A stretch of 64,000 bases of DNA from Halorientalis regularis (GCF_023698535.1 NZ_JALJCL010000001.1:124001-188000); one strand, 5' to 3'; shown: positions 36,401-45,056, numbered from the stretch's first letter. Numbers and translations are program-made. Notes: generated by a model not told the origin, from the letters alone.

Positions 36401-36670
36401 ATGTCCGGACCGAACTGGATGCGATCGGCGGACGAGCGGATTCTCCGGCAGCTACAGGAAGGGCGGCCGGACTATCTCGCGCTGGTCGCAAACCGTCTCG
36501 GGATGCATCTGCGCTACGTCGAACGTCGGTGTGCCGTCCTCGTCGAGCATGGCCTGGTGGAACCGGTCAGTGGCGAAGTCGTCTACCGGACGACGGAGCG
36601 TGGCGAGCGATTCCTGGCCGGAGAGGCGGACCTAGAGACGGACACGGCTGATGCGGCGACGAGCGACTAG
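36401..36670 (+). CDS. PhiH1 repressor-like winged-helix protein
   Basis: The 89-residue protein (MSGPNWMRSADERIL) has a winged helix: ILRQLQEGRPDYLALVANRL, then the recognition helix RYVERRCAVLVEHGLV, then a wing with VYRTTERGERFL. It matches the small PhiH1-type regulators frequent in haloarchaea. ATG 36401 is preferred over 36368. A GTTATATG box lies about 35 bases upstream. It neighbours the TnpB element downstream; whether it regulates the element is unknown. Confidence 0.83.
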   Translation: MSGPNWMRSADERILRQLQEGRPDYLALVANRLGMHLRYVERRCAVLVEHGLVEPVSGEVVYRTTERGERFLAGEADLETDTADAATSD

Positions 36671-36717
36671 TCGATCATCGGCCACTGCGAGCCTGATTGT
36701 CGCGACGAATCGAGTCG

Positions 36718-36861
36718 TTGAATGTTACCCCGCGCACGGTGGCGCGGGGAATCCTGCTCTCACGAGGGCAGGCTTCCTGTTTCGATGACGTGACTTGCAG
36801 ACACAGACTCAAACTGAGTCGTGTCCGTAGCGGTCACAGTCTCTACAGGCGTTGATTCGGG
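36718..36861 (-). ncRNA. Possible omega-RNA (reRNA) region downstream of tnpB
   Basis: In TnpB systems the guide RNA scaffold spans the 3' part of tnpB and the right end, with the guide taken from the flanking DNA. Here 144 bases between the tnpB stop and the right end include two stem-loops and no gene. The predicted guide would start right after the end, reading CGACTCGATTCGTCGCGA on the minus strand. This is inference from family knowledge; no RNA evidence is available. Confidence 0.4.
36728..36749. repeat. Right-end subterminal hairpin of the first TnpB element
   Basis: CCCCGCGC, loop ACGGTG, then GCGCGGGG: a perfect 8-base stem. An imperfect stem-loop (CCTGCTCT/AGGGCAGG, loop CACG) follows at 36753-36772. 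These structures are the TnpA-recognition and omega-RNA type features expected at this end. Confidence 0.8.
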
Positions 36862-38001
36862 TCATCCCAGCCCTAACTCAGCAAAGCCGCGTTGCAGGAC
36901 GTTTATCGCCGCATTCGCGTCCCTGTCCGTCTCGAACCCACAACTCGGACAGGAGTGTTCCCGCACCCAGATGGGTTTCGCGGTTTCCACACCACACCGG
37001 GCGCACTCTTTCGTTGTTCCCGCAGGTTCAACCTGTACGACGTGCGTGCCGTACAGGTCGGCCTTGTAGTCGAGCAAGTTGATGAACTGCCGCCACGCCG
37101 CGTCCTGCTTGTTGCGAGCGTTGCCGTCGCCCCGAAGCATCCCTGTTACATCGAGATCTTCCACGAACACGGCGTCGTACTCCGTGACGAGCCACGTCGT
37201 AAGTTTGTGCTGATAGTCCAGCACTTTGCGGCGAATCCGGCGCTTCACTTTGGCGACCTTCTGGCGTTGTCTCTCGTAGTTCCGACTCCCGTGGTCTTTC
37301 CGCGAGAGTCTGCGTTGTTCGCGGCGCAGACGGTCGTAGTCGTCTTCGAGGTCGAGCCAATCCACGGTTTTGCCGTCGCTGGTGTGGATGTAGTTGCGGA
37401 TACCGAGGTCGATCCCGACGCTGTTACTCGCGTCCAGTGAGTCCACGTCGGGTTTCTCGGGTAGGTTGTCGTCGTCGGTTTCGAGGGCGACAGAGACGAA
37501 CCACTCGCCGGTCGTCTCCTTTTTGAACGTGACTTCGTTGATGGTGGTGTTGTCGGGAATCGGTCGAGAGTATCGGATTTTCACCCACCCAATCTTGCTG
37601 AAGCGGACGTATGCGTACTTGTCGTGGCCCCTCTTTTCATCGAGGTCGAAACCAGACTGATTGTACGTCACGCTTCGGTACTCGGTGGGTGCTTGCCGTT
37701 TAAGCTGACCAACGTTGTACCCGCTTTCTTTGAGTTCGCTCAGAACGCTGAGGGTATGGTGGAAACGAGCAACGGTGGCTTGGGCGGCTTTTGAGTGCAG
37801 TTCGCTGAACACTGGCCACCGTTGTTTCCACGCGGGGAGTTTGTTGTTCTGGTCGTACTCACTCGGCTTGTCGTTCTCTGGACTGTTCTCGTAGTCCCAG
37901 CGGACGTGGTTGTAGAGTTGGCGATGAACGTCGAGATGGTGGTCCAGCCTGTCCGCTACCTCTTGTGTCGGATAGGCGCGGTAGTGGTGACTGTATTCTA
38001 T
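36862..38001 (-). pseudogene. tnpB: TnpB RNA-guided nuclease gene, start codon apparently mutated to ATA
   Basis: Reading the frame from 38001 gives the complete family N-terminus (EYSHHYRAYPTQEV) and 379 codons. The first codon is ATA instead of ATG, and no ATG, GTG or TTG precedes codon 64 (GTG at 37812). The catalytic core is intact: GIDLGIRNY, VFVEDLDV and DRDANAAINV, plus a zinc ribbon CARCGVET/CPSCGFET. A product starting at the internal GTG would lack part of the N-terminal wedge domain. Either translation is abolished or ATA is used weakly. Confidence 0.8.
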
Positions 38002-38062
38002 CGCTGTCTGCTGATTTGTATTTGTCTACTTAATGGTTGGTTTTGCGGGTTGTCGGCTTCAT

Positions 38063-38084
38063 CCCCGACCACGGTGGGTCGGGG
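38063..38084. repeat. Left-end subterminal hairpin of the first TnpB element
   Basis: CCCCGACC, loop ACGGTG, then GGTCGGGG: a perfect 8-base stem sharing its loop with the right-end hairpin. It lies between the tnpB 5' end and the coxB stop. Confidence 0.8.
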
Positions 38085-38120
38085 TATTCGCCTCGCTTAC
38101 CAGTATAAACAGCGGCGCTG

Positions 38121-39119
38121 TTAGCCCTGTGCGCTGAACCAGGTCTGTGCCAGCCAGGAGTCGTAGTTCGACTGTGATCGGACTTCGACGGTCCCGAGCA
38201 TTCCGGAGTGGCCGACACCACAGTATTCGGCGCAGTAGAGCTGGTACTCGCCCGTCTTCGTGGGCCTGGTGACGATGGAGTTCGACTGGCCGGGCAGTGC
38301 GTCCTGTTTCAGCCCCAGGTCGGGGACGTGGAACGCGTGCAGCCAGTCACGCGAGGTGATGTTCAGTCGGATGTTCTGGCCTTTCGGCATGACCAGCGTG
38401 TTCGTACTCTTGACGGTGGCATCGGTGATGCTCGCGCCCTCGATGGCTGCCCCGCTGACGCTCACATCGGTGAAGCGCACCTGCTCACCGGTCTCGTACT
38501 GGGAGGGGTTGCCAGCGCCTGCGGTCACGGTCCCGTTGACCAGCGAGGCGCTATCGAGCGCGCCGTCCCCGGCGCTGGAGACGGATCCACCCGATATCAC
38601 GATCCCCTCGTCGGTGACGTTCTCGACGGTCGCGCCCTCGATCGAGACGTTCGTCATCGACACGTCGGTGGCGCTCGCGCCGTCGACGCTGACGTTGCGG
38701 TAGACGAAGTTCCAGTTGTACTTCTGGCCGTACACTTCGATCTCTTCGGCCGCTTCGCCGGGGATCTCGGCCTGTGACTCCGCGGCGACGTAGGGGTTCC
38801 CGAGCACCTGATAGGAGGCGACGCCGACGAAAAGCAGAATCACGGCCGTCGCGACGGTCCAGGTAATCTCCAGACGACGGTTCTCCTGGGTCGGTTTGGC
38901 TTCGTCCGTCTTGCTGTATTTCCAGACGGTGTAGATCAGGATCCCCTCGACGAGGATGGTGATCGGGACCGCCACGTAGATCAGGTTGCTGTTCAGTCCC
39001 CGGATCGCTCCTTCGGTAGTCGACGCGTACCCTGACTGGGCGGCCGCGGGTTCGACCGCCATCAGCAGTAACGTGGCACCGTAAAGCGCCATCGCCCCGA
39101 CGCGCTTGCGGTTTATCAT
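38121..39119 (-). CDS. coxB: Cytochrome c oxidase subunit II with an inserted repeat-like segment
   Basis: The 332-residue subunit carries the CuA centre that receives electrons. It has a signal-like N-terminus cut after VEPAAAQ, two transmembrane helices (about 47-66 and 88-107), and CuA ligands His261, Cys296, Glu298, Cys300, His304 and Met307. Between WNFVYRN (residue 142) and TNTLVMPKGQ (240) lies an insertion of nearly 100 residues rich in short repeats of the V-x-G-A-x-V kind. ATG 39119 has a TATA-like box 27 bases upstream. The oxidase subunit I gene is not in view. Confidence 0.92.
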   Translation of the reverse strand: MINRKRVGAMALYGATLLLMAVEPAAAQSGYASTTEGAIRGLNSNLIYVAVPITILVEGILIYTVWKYSKTDEAKPTQENRRLEITWTVATAVILLFVGVASYQVLGNPYVAAESQAEIPGEAAEEIEVYGQKYNWNFVYRNVSVDGASATDVSMTNVSIEGATVENVTDEGIVISGGSVSSAGDGALDSASLVNGTVTAGAGNPSQYETGEQVRFTDVSVSGAAIEGASITDATVKSTNTLVMPKGQNIRLNITSRDWLHAFHVPDLGLKQDALPGQSNSIVTRPTKTGEYQLYCAEYCGVGHSGMLGTVEVRSQSNYDSWLAQTWFSAQG

Positions 39120-39140
39120 TACGCGGGGCTTAGGAATTGG

Positions 39141-39150
39141 CGCATAAATA
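39141..39150 (-). promoter_or_regulatory. Probable TATA element of coxB
   Basis: TATTTATGCG on the gene's strand is centred 27 bases from ATG 39119, typical for a leaderless haloarchaeal message. It lies in the divergent space with the CtaA-CtaB gene. Confidence 0.5.
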
Positions 39151-39263
39151 GCTGCTGTCTTCGCGCGAGTCCGGTCCCCCTGCGACGGTTTCTCGCGGTG
39201 TCTGGAGTCGCCTGACTGACCGAAAGCGCGGGTCATAAGTACGCCCACTCCAATGATCTAGTA

Positions 39264-40697
39264 GTGAGAGGTACAGCCGTGATCGAACGCTATTCTCGTC
39301 CCCGTTTCGCGACGCTGCTGGCCGGATCGGCAGTCGGTGTGTACCTGCTCGTCGTCGCCGGCGCGACGGCGGCCATCGCGGACGCCGCGAGCGCCTGCTC
39401 GGCGTGGCCGGTCTGTTCGAGCCCGCCGTCGCTCGCCGAACCCGAACTGCTCGTCGCCTGGGGACATCGCCTGGCCGCGGCACTCGTCGGCGGGCTGGTG
39501 CTCGCCACCGCAGTGATCGGCCTGCGGCGGTCGACCGTCTCGCGTCGCGTGAAGGCCGCGCTCGCGTTCGCGCTCGTCCTCTTTCCGGTGCAGGTGGCAC
39601 TGGGCGCACAGGTCGCGACGACCGGTGCCGCGAATCCGTTCCCGGCCGCCCACCTGCTCACCGGAATGGGCATCTTCGCCGGGTTGACGCTCGCACTCGC
39701 GTGGGACCTCGAACCCCGCGACACCGACGCGTCGGCGGCCGATCCCGACCCGGAGCCGACGCCGGCTGCGGACCCGGCGACCGAACCCGGGGACCAGCCA
39801 CCACTTCCGGATAGTTCGTTCGCGCGTGCAATCCACGTCGTCGAGGCGTACTTCCGGCTGATGAAGCCACGCCTGATGTGGCTGCTCTGTCTCGTGGCGT
39901 CGGCCGGGATGGCGCTGGCCGCCGGTGCCGCCGGGACGGACCTGACGGTCCGAACCATCGTGTTGACGCTGGGCGGCGGCGTCCTCGCGATTGGGGCGAG
40001 CGGAACGTTCAACCACGTCCTCGAACGCGACCGGGACAAGAAGATGGACCGGACCAGCGACCGGCCGGTGGCGACCCACCAATTGCCGGTCGGAAACGCC
40101 GTCGCGTTCGGCCTGGCGCTGGCGGCCGCTTCCGTCGCCGTCTTCCTGCAGGTGAACCTGCTCGCGGCCGCGCTGGGCCTATCGGCCATCCTGTTCTACA
40201 GCGTGATCTACACGCTCGTCCTCAAACCCAACACCGTCCAGAACACGGTCATCGGCGGGGCGGCCGGGGCCCTGCCGGCCCTGATCGGCTCGGCCGCCGT
40301 GACGGGGACCATCGGTCTGCCGGGGCTGATGCTGGCCGGTGTCATCTTCGTCTGGACGCCGGCGCACTTCTACAACCTCGCGCTCGCGTACAAGGACGAC
40401 TACGAGCGCGGCGGCTTCCCGATGATGCCGGTCGTCCGCGGCGAGGCCACCACCCGCAAACACATCCTGCTGTGGCTGGGGACGACGCTACTGGCCGCGG
40501 CGGGGCTGGCGGCCCTGACGAACCTCGGCTGGGTGTACGCCGTCACGACCACCGCGCTCGGCGCGGTGTTCCTGTGGGCGGTCGTCCGCCTCCACCGCGA
40601 ACGGGACGAGTCAGCGGCGTTCCGCGCGTTCCACGCCTCGAACGCATACCTCGGTACGCTCCTGCTCGCAATCGTCGTCGACGCACTCGTCGTATGA
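39264..40697 (+). CDS. ctaB: CtaA-like/CtaB fusion: heme O synthase (protoheme IX farnesyltransferase)
   Basis: The 477-residue protein has an N-terminal half (about 1-150) with four helices resembling one half of heme A synthase, with histidines in WGHRLAA and AAHLLTGMG. After a Pro/Asp-rich linker comes the prenyltransferase with NHVLERDRDKKMDRTSDRP and YKDDYERGGFPMMP. It makes heme O for oxidase from protoheme and farnesyl diphosphate. The start is GTG 39264, or GTG 39279 (VIERYSRP). The next gene overlaps by four bases. Confidence 0.9.
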   Translation: MRGTAVIERYSRPRFATLLAGSAVGVYLLVVAGATAAIADAASACSAWPVCSSPPSLAEPELLVAWGHRLAAALVGGLVLATAVIGLRRSTVSRRVKAALAFALVLFPVQVALGAQVATTGAANPFPAAHLLTGMGIFAGLTLALAWDLEPRDTDASAADPDPEPTPAADPATEPGDQPPLPDSSFARAIHVVEAYFRLMKPRLMWLLCLVASAGMALAAGAAGTDLTVRTIVLTLGGGVLAIGASGTFNHVLERDRDKKMDRTSDRPVATHQLPVGNAVAFGLALAAASVAVFLQVNLLAAALGLSAILFYSVIYTLVLKPNTVQNTVIGGAAGALPALIGSAAVTGTIGLPGLMLAGVIFVWTPAHFYNLALAYKDDYERGGFPMMPVVRGEATTRKHILLWLGTTLLAAAGLAALTNLGWVYAVTTTALGAVFLWAVVRLHRERDESAAFRAFHASNAYLGTLLLAIVVDALVV

Positions 40698-41380
40698 CCA
40701 CCGACGCTACGATCACCGACCGACTCGCGGGGCTGAGACCGACCCGGGAGGACCTGCTGATCGCACTGCTGGTCGTCAACTCCGAAATCCTCCTGCTGGG
40801 CGTCTACTGGCTCGTCAGCCCGAGCGAGTTGACGAGCATCTGGGCGGTCCGCTACTGGCTCTACCCGTTCGTCTGGATCAACGTCGGACTGTGGGCCATC
40901 TTCCGGACGACGCCAGCGCCGGCTCCCAGCCGTGACCGCTGGCTCGCCGGCATCGTCGCTGTCGGCTACTTCGTCGTCCTGGCGTACTTCGGTGGGATCG
41001 TCGGCCCCGCCAGTAGCATGGCCGGGCGGAGCCTCCGGGTTACGGTGCTGGCACTACCACCGGGCTGGGCCCCGACGCTCATCTACAACGGGACCTACCT
41101 CTCCGCGGCGCTGTTTCCGTTCAAAGTCGTCGGCTACGTCGCGCTGGCCTATCTCGTGTACGCGACGGTGCTGGACGCCGCGGGGTCGGCGGTGACGGGC
41201 CTGCTCGGACTGCTCTCCTGTGTGAGCTGTAGCTGGCCGATTCTCGCCTCGCTCGCGGCGGGCCTCCTCGGAAGCGGGAGCGCCCTCGCCGGCGCGGTGT
41301 ACGCCCAGTCCTACGGGCTCTCGACGCTCGTGTTCGTGGTGACGGTTGGCCTGCTGTACTGGCGGCCGTTCGGACGGTGA
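40694..41380 (+). CDS. Haloarchaeal membrane protein in the oxidase-assembly operon (DUF7546-like)
   Basis: The 228-residue protein MTTDATITDR has about six helices and a distinctive CVSC motif in LLSCVSCSWP near residue 178. It looks like the DUF7546 family seen beside ctaB in haloarchaea. The four-base ATGA overlap with ctaB implies coupled translation. The two cysteines near a membrane surface could bind copper or do thiol exchange; this is inference. Confidence 0.78.
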   Translation: MTTDATITDRLAGLRPTREDLLIALLVVNSEILLLGVYWLVSPSELTSIWAVRYWLYPFVWINVGLWAIFRTTPAPAPSRDRWLAGIVAVGYFVVLAYFGGIVGPASSMAGRSLRVTVLALPPGWAPTLIYNGTYLSAALFPFKVVGYVALAYLVYATVLDAAGSAVTGLLGLLSCVSCSWPILASLAAGLLGSGSALAGAVYAQSYGLSTLVFVVTVGLLYWRPFGR

Positions 41381-41418
41381 TGGACGGGTTTTTCCGCATC
41401 ACTCGCCACCTTCGTGGT

Positions 41419-41649
41419 ATGCCAGAAGTCGAAATCGAGTACTGCGTCCCCTGTGGCTTCCTCGACCGCGCCGAGAACGTCCAGCACGTCCTGCTGACGA
41501 CCTTCGGCGAGCGACTGGACGCGGTGACGCTCCGAACCGGCGCGAACGGTGTATTTCGCGTGACCGTCGACGGCGAGCGGGTCTACGACAAGCAAGAGGA
41601 CGCCTTCGACGTGGACGAGATCGTCCGGCGGGTTCGCGAACACGTCTGA
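41419..41649 (+). CDS. Rdx (SelT/SelW/SelH-like) thioredoxin-fold protein
   Basis: The 76-residue protein (MPEVEIEYCVPCGF) has the CxxC redox motif at residues 9-12 and the small Rdx fold ending EDAFDVDEIVRRV. In this cysteine-containing form it is the counterpart of selenoprotein W. It is 38 bases downstream of the membrane protein with a CxxC motif and 48 upstream of the ABC ATPase, so it likely belongs to one transcript. A redox role in oxidase assembly is plausible. Confidence 0.85.
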   Translation: MPEVEIEYCVPCGFLDRAENVQHVLLTTFGERLDAVTLRTGANGVFRVTVDGERVYDKQEDAFDVDEIVRRVREHV

Positions 41650-41697
41650 CAGCACCGAACCGACGGGCTTAGGGCGGTACCGGACCGCCATCCGACA

Positions 41698-42678
41698 ATG
41701 ACAGCAGCCGTCGTCGCCGAGGACGTTCGTCGGGTCTACGGCGACACGACCGCACTCGAGGGGGTTTCGCTCACCGTGGACGAAGGGGACGTGTTCGCGT
41801 TGATCGGGCCCAACGGCGCGGGAAAGACCACACTCGTCCGGGCGTTGCTCGGCACGACCGACGCCGAGGGCGACGTGACGGTGTTCGGAACGGACCCCAG
41901 AGCGGTCGAGCGGGCGCGGCTGGGATCGCTCCCGCAGTCGTTCGAGCCGCCCGCGCGGCTGACCGCCCGTGAATTGCTCGACTACTACGGCGGACTCTAC
42001 GACGAGGCCCGGCCGGTCTCGGACGTGCTGGACGACGTTGGCCTGCGCGACGACGCCGACACCTGGTACGAGAACCTCTCGGGCGGCCAGCAGCGCCGGG
42101 TCTGTGTCGGGACCGCGCTGGTCAACGACCCCGATCTGCTCGTGCTCGACGAACCGACGACGGGCATCGACCCCGCGGGCCGGCGGGCGCTCTGGCGACT
42201 CATCGAAGACCTCGCCGCGGGCGGGACGACTGTCTTCCTGACGACCCACTACATGGCCGAGGCCGAGCGGCTGGCCGACGAAGTGGGCCTGCTGGCCGAC
42301 GGGAAACTGGTCGCCCGGGACTCGCCCACGGCGTTGATCGCCGACCACGGTGGGGAGAGCCGGCTGGCGATCGACACCGACGCCGACCCCGCGATCACCG
42401 CCGACCTGGACTACCCCGCGGAACTCGCGGACGGCAAATTGACCGTCTACGACGTGCCGCCGGAGGAGATCGGCGCGGTCGTCGCCGCCCTCGATTCGGC
42501 CGGCGCGACCTGCGACTCGATCAACTGGACCGAACCCGACCTCGAAGACGTGTATCTCGATCTGACGGGGCAGGCGGTCACGGCGAGCGGCGAGACGGTC
42601 AGCCGCGGGGAGACGCCGCTGGCAGACGGCGGGCGGCAGGACGGTGACGGCAGTGAGACTGGCGGTGATCGGCCATGA
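41698..42678 (+). CDS. ABC transporter ATP-binding protein (ABC-2 exporter)
   Basis: The 326-residue ABC ATPase has Walker A GPNGAGKTT, signature LSGGQQRRV, Walker B LLVLDEPTTG and H-loop LTTHYMAE. A C-terminal extension of about 100 residues resembles the DrrA/CcmA group and ends in an acidic Gly-rich tail. It overlaps the permease start by four bases. Position after ctaB and the Rdx gene suggests transport for oxidase maturation, but the substrate is unknown. Confidence 0.9.
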   Translation: MTAAVVAEDVRRVYGDTTALEGVSLTVDEGDVFALIGPNGAGKTTLVRALLGTTDAEGDVTVFGTDPRAVERARLGSLPQSFEPPARLTARELLDYYGGLYDEARPVSDVLDDVGLRDDADTWYENLSGGQQRRVCVGTALVNDPDLLVLDEPTTGIDPAGRRALWRLIEDLAAGGTTVFLTTHYMAEAERLADEVGLLADGKLVARDSPTALIADHGGESRLAIDTDADPAITADLDYPAELADGKLTVYDVPPEEIGAVVAALDSAGATCDSINWTEPDLEDVYLDLTGQAVTASGETVSRGETPLADGGRQDGDGSETGGDRP

Positions 42679-43448
42679 CGGCAGTCGGCCGGATCGGTGC
42701 AGCCACCGTCGCGGCCGGGAAGTCGTTCCTGCGCCGGCGGACGGCCGTGTTCTTCACTTTCTTTTTTCCGGTCATAATCATCCTGATCTTCGGGGCGCTG
42801 GTCCAGACCGGCGGCGGTGGGACGGGGCTGTTCACCGAACCGGCGGCGTACTACGTGCCCGGCTATCTGGCCGTTGTCGTCCTGTTCACCCCGCTCTCGC
42901 GGGTGGGGAGCGAGGTCGCGCGTCACCGCGAGGGCAACCAGTTCGAGAAACTGGCGACGACGCCGCTCTCGCGGTCGGAGTGGCTGCTCGCCCAGACGCT
43001 GGTCAACGTCGTCGTCATCGGCCTCGCGGGACTGCTCTTGCTCGGCCTGATCGTCGTCGTCACCGGCGCGGACATCTCGTTCTCACCACTCCTGATCCCG
43101 TTCGTCTTCCTCGGCGTCGCGCTGTTCTGTGGCGGGGGTGCGCTGATCGGCAGTTTCGCCGGCTCACAGGACGGCGTCATCGCCGCGAGCAACGGCATCG
43201 CACTCCCCTTGCTCTTTCTCTCGGAGACGTTCGTCCCGCCGTCGATGCTCCCCGAGTGGTTCCGGCCCGCCATCCTACTGTCACCATTGACCTACTTCTC
43301 GCGTGGCGTGCGGGCGGCGACCTACGGTCCCGGGATCGAACCGCTGGCCGGGTTGCCGACGGGGTGGCCGTTCTACCTGGGCGTGCTGGCCGGGCTGACG
43401 CTGGTCTTTTTCGCCGGCGGTGCCGCGGCACTCCCGCGGACGGATTGA
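42675..43448 (+). CDS. ABC-2 type transporter permease
   Basis: The 257-residue protein has six helices. It starts MTAVGRIGAATVA, then has a short re-entrant-type stretch FLRRRTAVFF, and the sequence LSPLTYFSRGVRAA near the end is typical of ABC-2 permeases. It is translated from an ATG overlapping the ATPase stop (ATGA). The pair forms a complete exporter. Confidence 0.88.
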   Translation: MTAVGRIGAATVAAGKSFLRRRTAVFFTFFFPVIIILIFGALVQTGGGGTGLFTEPAAYYVPGYLAVVVLFTPLSRVGSEVARHREGNQFEKLATTPLSRSEWLLAQTLVNVVVIGLAGLLLLGLIVVVTGADISFSPLLIPFVFLGVALFCGGGALIGSFAGSQDGVIAASNGIALPLLFLSETFVPPSMLPEWFRPAILLSPLTYFSRGVRAATYGPGIEPLAGLPTGWPFYLGVLAGLTLVFFAGGAAALPRTD

Positions 43449-43470
43449 GACGGTCCGGCCGGCCAGCGAT

Positions 43471-43824
43471 TCACATGTCCGCGTTTTTCGCGACCTCGAA
43501 CACGTCTGCGATCGGGGCTGTCTCGTCCCAGTCGTACGAGACGACGACGGCCTCGTGACGGGTGGACGGGAACTGGAAGACGACGATATCCTCGAAGAAG
43601 TACATCTCACCGTGGTACTCGCCGCCGTCGATGGTCTGGCGGAGGTTACTGGCCGAGATTCGGTTTCCCATGTGCTCGCGGTACGTCGCCTCGAAATCCG
43701 ACTCGGAATACGTGTCTGCCACGTCGTCCCTGACGTACAACAGATCCCACGAGACTTCCGAGAGTGCGAAGACGAGACGTAGGTTCGCGTCCACATCCTG
43801 AAACGCCCGAACGAGTTCGTCCAT
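43471..43824 (-). CDS. Small haloarchaeal protein, DUF7522-like
   Basis: The 117-residue soluble protein (MDELVRAFQD) has the pattern LLYVRDDVADTYSESDF, then HGEMYFFEDIVVFQFP and VVSYD. This matches what I recall of the DUF7522 haloarchaeal family. An ATG four codons upstream (43836) is also possible. Function unknown; convergent with the ABC permease gene. Confidence 0.7.
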   Translation of the reverse strand: MDELVRAFQDVDANLRLVFALSEVSWDLLYVRDDVADTYSESDFEATYREHMGNRISASNLRQTIDGGEYHGEMYFFEDIVVFQFPSTRHEAVVVSYDWDETAPIADVFEVAKNADM

Positions 43825-43880
43825 GCTATAGAACATTGACGGACAGATACATCAAATTGTCTCCAGATTCGGCCCCGGAA

Positions 43881-44567
43881 TCACTCGCGGTCGAAGATCG
43901 GACGGGCAGCCGAGGAGGGCCGCGTGGAGAGCAGCAACAGGAGCAGACCGGCGCTGTGGCCCCGTGGCGTCCAGCCGTAGACGTGGTTCAGGAGGATGTA
44001 GGTCACGATGCCGAGCGCGAGCGAGAGGCCCCACGCGGCGACGGCGACCCGGCCGACCCTGGCGTGTATCGTATCCCGCAACTCGGCGGGCGAGTGCGTC
44101 AACCCGAGGACGACCGCGTGGAGGACGACTGGCACGGCCAGCGCCGACAGCAGGATGTGGATCGCGAGCATGACGATGTAGGCGATCCAGACCGCGCCCT
44201 GGGCGTCGATGGCCTTCTCGAATCCACCGCCGACTTTCAGGAGGTAGAGGACGAGGAAGAACATGATGAGGGTGAAGGCCGTCAGCATCGCCGCGCGGTG
44301 TTTCCGGACCTGGTCGTTCCGGATGAAGTAGACGCCGGCGACGATGGCGGTGAGTGCGAGCGTGTTCACGACGGCGATGGCATCACCCAGGAAGATGACC
44401 GTCCCCCGACTGAACTCCGGGAGCGGGAGGAAACCGCCGAACGCGCCGATCACGAGGGCGTATCCGATGATCGAGAGGATCGTCGTGACGGCGCGCGGGT
44501 GCGCCTTCGGCCAGCGCTGGAGGTCGTCTGCGACTGCCATATCCGGTCGTGAGGACGCCTCGGGCAT
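43881..44567 (-). CDS. DUF420 membrane protein
   Basis: The 228-residue protein has about six helices. It shows the DUF420 features FLGDAIAVVNTLALTAIV, RNDQVRKHRAAML and a histidine-bearing helix LAIHILLSALAVPVV. DUF420 proteins are often encoded near haem-copper oxidases, and here coxB and ctaB are within 6 kb. The start at 44567 or at the ATG nine codons on (MAVADDLQRW) cannot be decided. Confidence 0.85.
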   Translation of the reverse strand: MPEASSRPDMAVADDLQRWPKAHPRAVTTILSIIGYALVIGAFGGFLPLPEFSRGTVIFLGDAIAVVNTLALTAIVAGVYFIRNDQVRKHRAAMLTAFTLIMFFLVLYLLKVGGGFEKAIDAQGAVWIAYIVMLAIHILLSALAVPVVLHAVVLGLTHSPAELRDTIHARVGRVAVAAWGLSLALGIVTYILLNHVYGWTPRGHSAGLLLLLLSTRPSSAARPIFDRE

Positions 44568-44585
44568 CAGTCCGTCGGAACCCGC

Positions 44586-45056
44586 TCACTCGCCGGTCGA
44601 GCGCAGGCCCGAGACGGTCAGTTTCCCGCCGCCGACGAGAAGCGGTGCGCCGATCAGGATGCCGACGGCGTACCCGCCGAGGCTGACGATCCGCTCGCCG
44701 AGTGGCTGACGCTCCAGAAACGCCCGATCAGGGTCGTCTAAATCGACGAACATCGTGACGGTCTCGCCGGATTCGTACCCCGATATCCGATCCCGGGCTT
44801 TCGCTTCGGTGTACGGTGGGTAGGTGGACCCGGGGTAGAAGTTGTCGCTCCGGTATGTCTCGCCGTCGATCTCGTACTCGTAGACGACGACTGGCCGGTA
44901 CTCCTCGTCGTCGTCGAACTCCTCGATCCCGGTTTCGACCACGGTCGCCTGCACTCTGTCGTGCCCCGACGCCCCGGTGACGGCCGGGACGATTCCGCCC
45001 ACGCTGGCCGCCAGCATGGCGAACCCCAGAATCGCCAGTGCGATGCCACCCTTCAC
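44586..45056 (-). CDS. DUF3592 membrane protein
   Basis: The 156-residue protein has a helix at each end (about 5-25 and 122-145). Between them is a beta-rich outer domain, VQATVVETGIEEF, YEYEIDGETYRSDNFYPG, typical of DUF3592. It lies 18 bases upstream of the DUF420 gene and the two may be co-transcribed. Function unknown. Confidence 0.84.
   Translation of the reverse strand: MKGGIALAILGFAMLAASVGGIVPAVTGASGHDRVQATVVETGIEEFDDDEEYRPVVVYEYEIDGETYRSDNFYPGSTYPPYTEAKARDRISGYESGETVTMFVDLDDPDRAFLERQPLGERIVSLGGYAVGILIGAPLLVGGGKLTVSGLRSTGE

Larger units (their letters stand above)
36718..38090 (-). mobile_element. IS1341-type (IS200/IS605 superfamily) element carrying only tnpB
   Basis: Subterminal perfect hairpins occur at both ends (36728-36749 and 38063-38084); both have 8-base stems and the same ACGGTG loop. 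The tnpB frame fills the interior and there is no Y1 transposase (tnpA), so the element depends on TnpA from elsewhere. The right end is placed at the TCAA following the hairpin (complement of 36718-36721). The left end is uncertain by about 20 bases. It lies between a PhiH1-like gene and coxB, without breaking either. Confidence 0.82.
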
